Part shown: positions 61,615 through 64,000 of the stretch, piece after piece
Layout: every line of letters starts with the position of its first letter
How positions within the stretch are numbered: the stretch's first letter is position 1
Assembly: GCA_021018815.1 (NCBI GenBank)
Contig: JAITYX010000021.1
Span: 5,671,001-5,735,000 of the forward strand
Source: Talinum fruticosum
Taxonomy: Eukaryota; Streptophyta; Magnoliopsida; Caryophyllales; Talinaceae
Length of the DNA: 64,000 bases
Direction: 5' to 3'
Translations under genes and position numbers: made by a program
Notes under the pieces: model-generated
Told to the model about the DNA's origin: nothing
Database searches by the model: none
What the model saw: the letters and a program-made list of their open reading frames with translations, nothing else

Positions 61615-62696
61615 TCTCTCTCTCTCTCTGTCTCTGCTTTTGTCTAAATCAGACTGTGATGGATTACTTGAATAAAAGAATGAAAGAGATCAGAACTGAT
61701 ATGGTTTAGATTTATAAGGGGAAAAGGACCCATTTATGTCTATGTCTATTTATTGATTTTATTTATTGCAAGTTTTGATTTTTAGGGTTTAATGCTAACA
61801 AAATCGGATCGATTCAGTTTCCTATTCCTAATCCTCGCATTTTCTTGCGTTGATTGTGAGGTTAGTGACGGGTGGGTGGGTGGGTGGAAGGTCAGAGACT
61901 CAGAGCTCATGTGAGCAGGCGAGGGAAAATTATTATTTTAAAATATTGTTATGTTATACAAAAAAAAAATTACAGGTAAATAAGATATGATGTAATTATT
62001 TGAAAGATTTTTAGGTATAAAAAATTATTTATAGGTATCTTTTTTTTGTAAAATATTACACATAGGTATTATTAAGTATGATGTAATTATTTACAAGTCC
62101 CTCACATTTAAAAAAAGTTGAATTTTCTACTCAATTTATCGGATATATGATGTCAACAACAAGAATGGGTCGCAAAAAACATTACAACAAAAAGAAGGGT
62201 TCCTAGAAATAATTTTTTTAGATATAAGGGTCCTGTAAATAATTATACTATACCTTAGTGCATGTATGTATAATCTTTTGTTATATTCTATAGCTATGAT
62301 TAGAGGTCTACTTTGTGAAACATTATTATGAAAATGATGACATTTATATATTAAAGAGAAAGGAGGATAGCTTAATTCATCTAATTTCTCTTCTTGCTTC
62401 TTTTTCTTCATTAGTGTGTGTGTGTGGGGGGGATTTAAAGTAGTTGTCACGATCATAAATTGATTAACAAATTGGCCATAATCTTCCATTCTATTATTGT
62501 ATTGATAGACTTTTGAATCCTTTTTTTTTAAGCCTCCAAATACATTTAAGAATGCTAATTTCTAAACAAAATGATGATAATCTTTTCATTGAACAGAAAA
62601 CAAATTTTTTCCAAAAAATTTTAAACAAGTTTATAAATAGTATTACAAACATGTTATGGCATCAAAATAATTTTATGCACATTTATACTAGTTATA
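61615..62696. other. Annexin promoter and AT-rich spacer
   Basis: A CT-rich run (61616-61630) is in the annexin leader. A TGGG repeat at 61874-61886 and a GT/G run near 62413-62430 are simple repeats. No gene is supported. Confidence 0.45.
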
Positions 62697-63150
62697 TAGC
62701 CCTATTCGGCAATAGTATTTTGAATAACTTTTAGTGTTTTGACTAAATTAAAATACTAACCAACCAAATATTAGTGTCCGAGTAAGTTATTATTTCAACT
62801 AACTTTTGCAAGTAACTTATAACATTTCGAGTAGTGTTTTTGAAAAGTTAAGAATATTAAATTTTTACATTTAAAAGTAGTGTTTTATATTTTTTGACAA
62901 AAATATCCGTTCTTAATTTATATTTGATAAATTATTTATATCCTTTTATATCAATTTACAATAATTAACTAACTCAATCACTAAATTTACCCAACACATT
63001 TATTCAACCACTCAAGTAAACAACTATTCGTTAACAAGTAAAATGTAATAGCTATCAAGTAACTAAACAGGTATCCGCTACACAAACAGTTATCTTTTAC
63101 ACAAACAATTATATAATATTTAAATATCTCATTTTGTCGAACGGAACCAT
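62697..63150 (+). mobile_element. Dispersed inverted-repeat element, copy 3
   Basis: Same orientation as 36809-37207 and clearly homologous across its length (TTTTAGTGTTTTGACTAA, TTTTTGAAAAGTTAAGAATA, AACACATTTATTCAACC). The ends CCTATTCGGCAATA and, from the right, GGTTCCGTTCGACAAAAT make an imperfect inverted repeat. Confidence 0.75.
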
Positions 63151-64000
63151 ATAAGAGTACTTCTAAATTTTCATGTTATGCACAGTGCATAATAAATTAT
63201 TCGATTTCTTTTTTGAATGTTTTGGATGACACTTCATTTTTTGACGGTATTCATTTAATATTAAAATAATATCAATTTAGATGATAAATTGATAATACAT
63301 TAATACATATTCGATATGTCTTGTAATTATTTTTGTGCAAATTTACTATCTTGTGACTAAACAAAACCCCTTTTTTTCCTACAATAAAAAAATATCTTAT
63401 AATTTTATTAGCTCCCCTTTTTATTATGATCAATAAACAGCATCTTATAATTTTATTATACAATCTATGAAACTTTTATAACTCTAAATATATATAAAAA
63501 ATGAAGAAGCACCTTGTTTTTAAGGCTCACTGGGCCGTACATCAAACATACTTGAGGACATTGATTAGGGTGAGCCCATGCCCATTAAGACTTTTCCTAT
63601 TACGATTTCGGGTCCACCGCTTATTTTCGCATTCTTACACTCTTTCTTCGTAAAAAATATCTCTTAGTAGAAATTGGTAAAAATACACGCGAAAAATCAA
63701 ACCACGTTTATATTATTGACTCGGGTTTAGATATTTTTTGAGAGGAGAACGGGAACTAATTCATTGATAAAACGTTCATCAATATATAAAAGGTGATTTA
63801 ATTAGGGCAAATTCCTACCTACATCTGCTCAATCTTGGATGAAAAAATTTTAGTCGAATGATTGGGTGCGGAATTACCATCTCTCTTATAATGTAACCAA
63901 CTACAAAAAAATAAAATTACTATTAATGAAACGCAAATTATTAATGACCAAATCAAAATTACTCGGATAAGAAAGAGAGTTATTAACTCTTTGCTTTAGA
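63151..64000. other. AT-rich spacer to the window edge
   Basis: No gene or named repeat can be supported. Confidence 0.4.

Noticed and set aside
1..64000. Organelle insertions, rRNA, CRISPR-like arrays and common plant microRNA precursors
   Set aside because: I looked for familiar plastid and rRNA sequence, spaced direct repeats, and well-known mature microRNAs (such as miR156, 159, 160, 166, 172, 390 and 396) and found none. This was by eye, not by search.

Overview
The window is AT-rich nuclear DNA of a flowering plant, almost certainly a eudicot. The genes have short GT-AG introns. Six of the seven host genes belong to well-known plant families. The spaces between genes are filled with degraded copia, gypsy and LINE retrotransposons, small inverted-repeat elements and microsatellites. 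I cannot name the species.

Host genes, left to right: a secreted PLAT/LH2 protein (5.1-5.8 kb, +); a TTL-type TPR/thioredoxin-like protein (6.8-10.9 kb, -); a truncated GA 2-oxidase-like fragment (15.8-16.1 kb, +); the SCO1-like mitochondrial protein HCC2 (17.0-19.5 kb, -); the seed-type succinate dehydrogenase iron-sulphur subunit SDH2-3 (31.9-33.5 kb, -); a VQ-motif protein (40.8-42.1 kb, +); a C2-like protein with a probable C-terminal frameshift (53.1-53.8 kb, +); a DUF4057 protein (56.0-58.9 kb, +); and an annexin (59.6-61.6 kb, -). I worked out exon-intron structures by reading splice sites and checking that every phase closes. TTL closes only if two single bases, both in homopolymer runs, are restored. 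From memory, this order combines the contents of two Arabidopsis segments (around At4g39720-39740 and At5g65158-65170), as if two duplicated segments had each lost different genes.

The most unusual structure is at 20.6-31.3 kb. An antisense copia element (LTR 20627-21197, RNase H remnant to 21646, second LTR fragment 31144-31326) is split by about 9.5 kb of gypsy sequence. That gypsy sequence has two near-identical LTRs of about 2.83 kb in OPPOSITE orientation (21647-24478 and 28313-31141). Between them lie a decayed antisense pol region (24479-27853) with primer-binding-site and polypurine-tract ends, and a 457-bp stub of the expected second LTR. The result is a very large hairpin-forming inverted repeat, not a normal direct-LTR element.

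The rest is mostly LINE debris (RNase H ends at 2.3-2.9, 36.0-36.6, 39.1-39.3, 43.9-44.1 and 50.1-51.0 kb; an upstream LINE part at 47.5-49.0 kb), three copies of a dispersed inverted-repeat element of about 0.4 kb, and one hAT-type miniature element in an annexin intron. No intact autonomous transposon was found. No CRISPR array, rRNA or convincing tRNA gene was seen.
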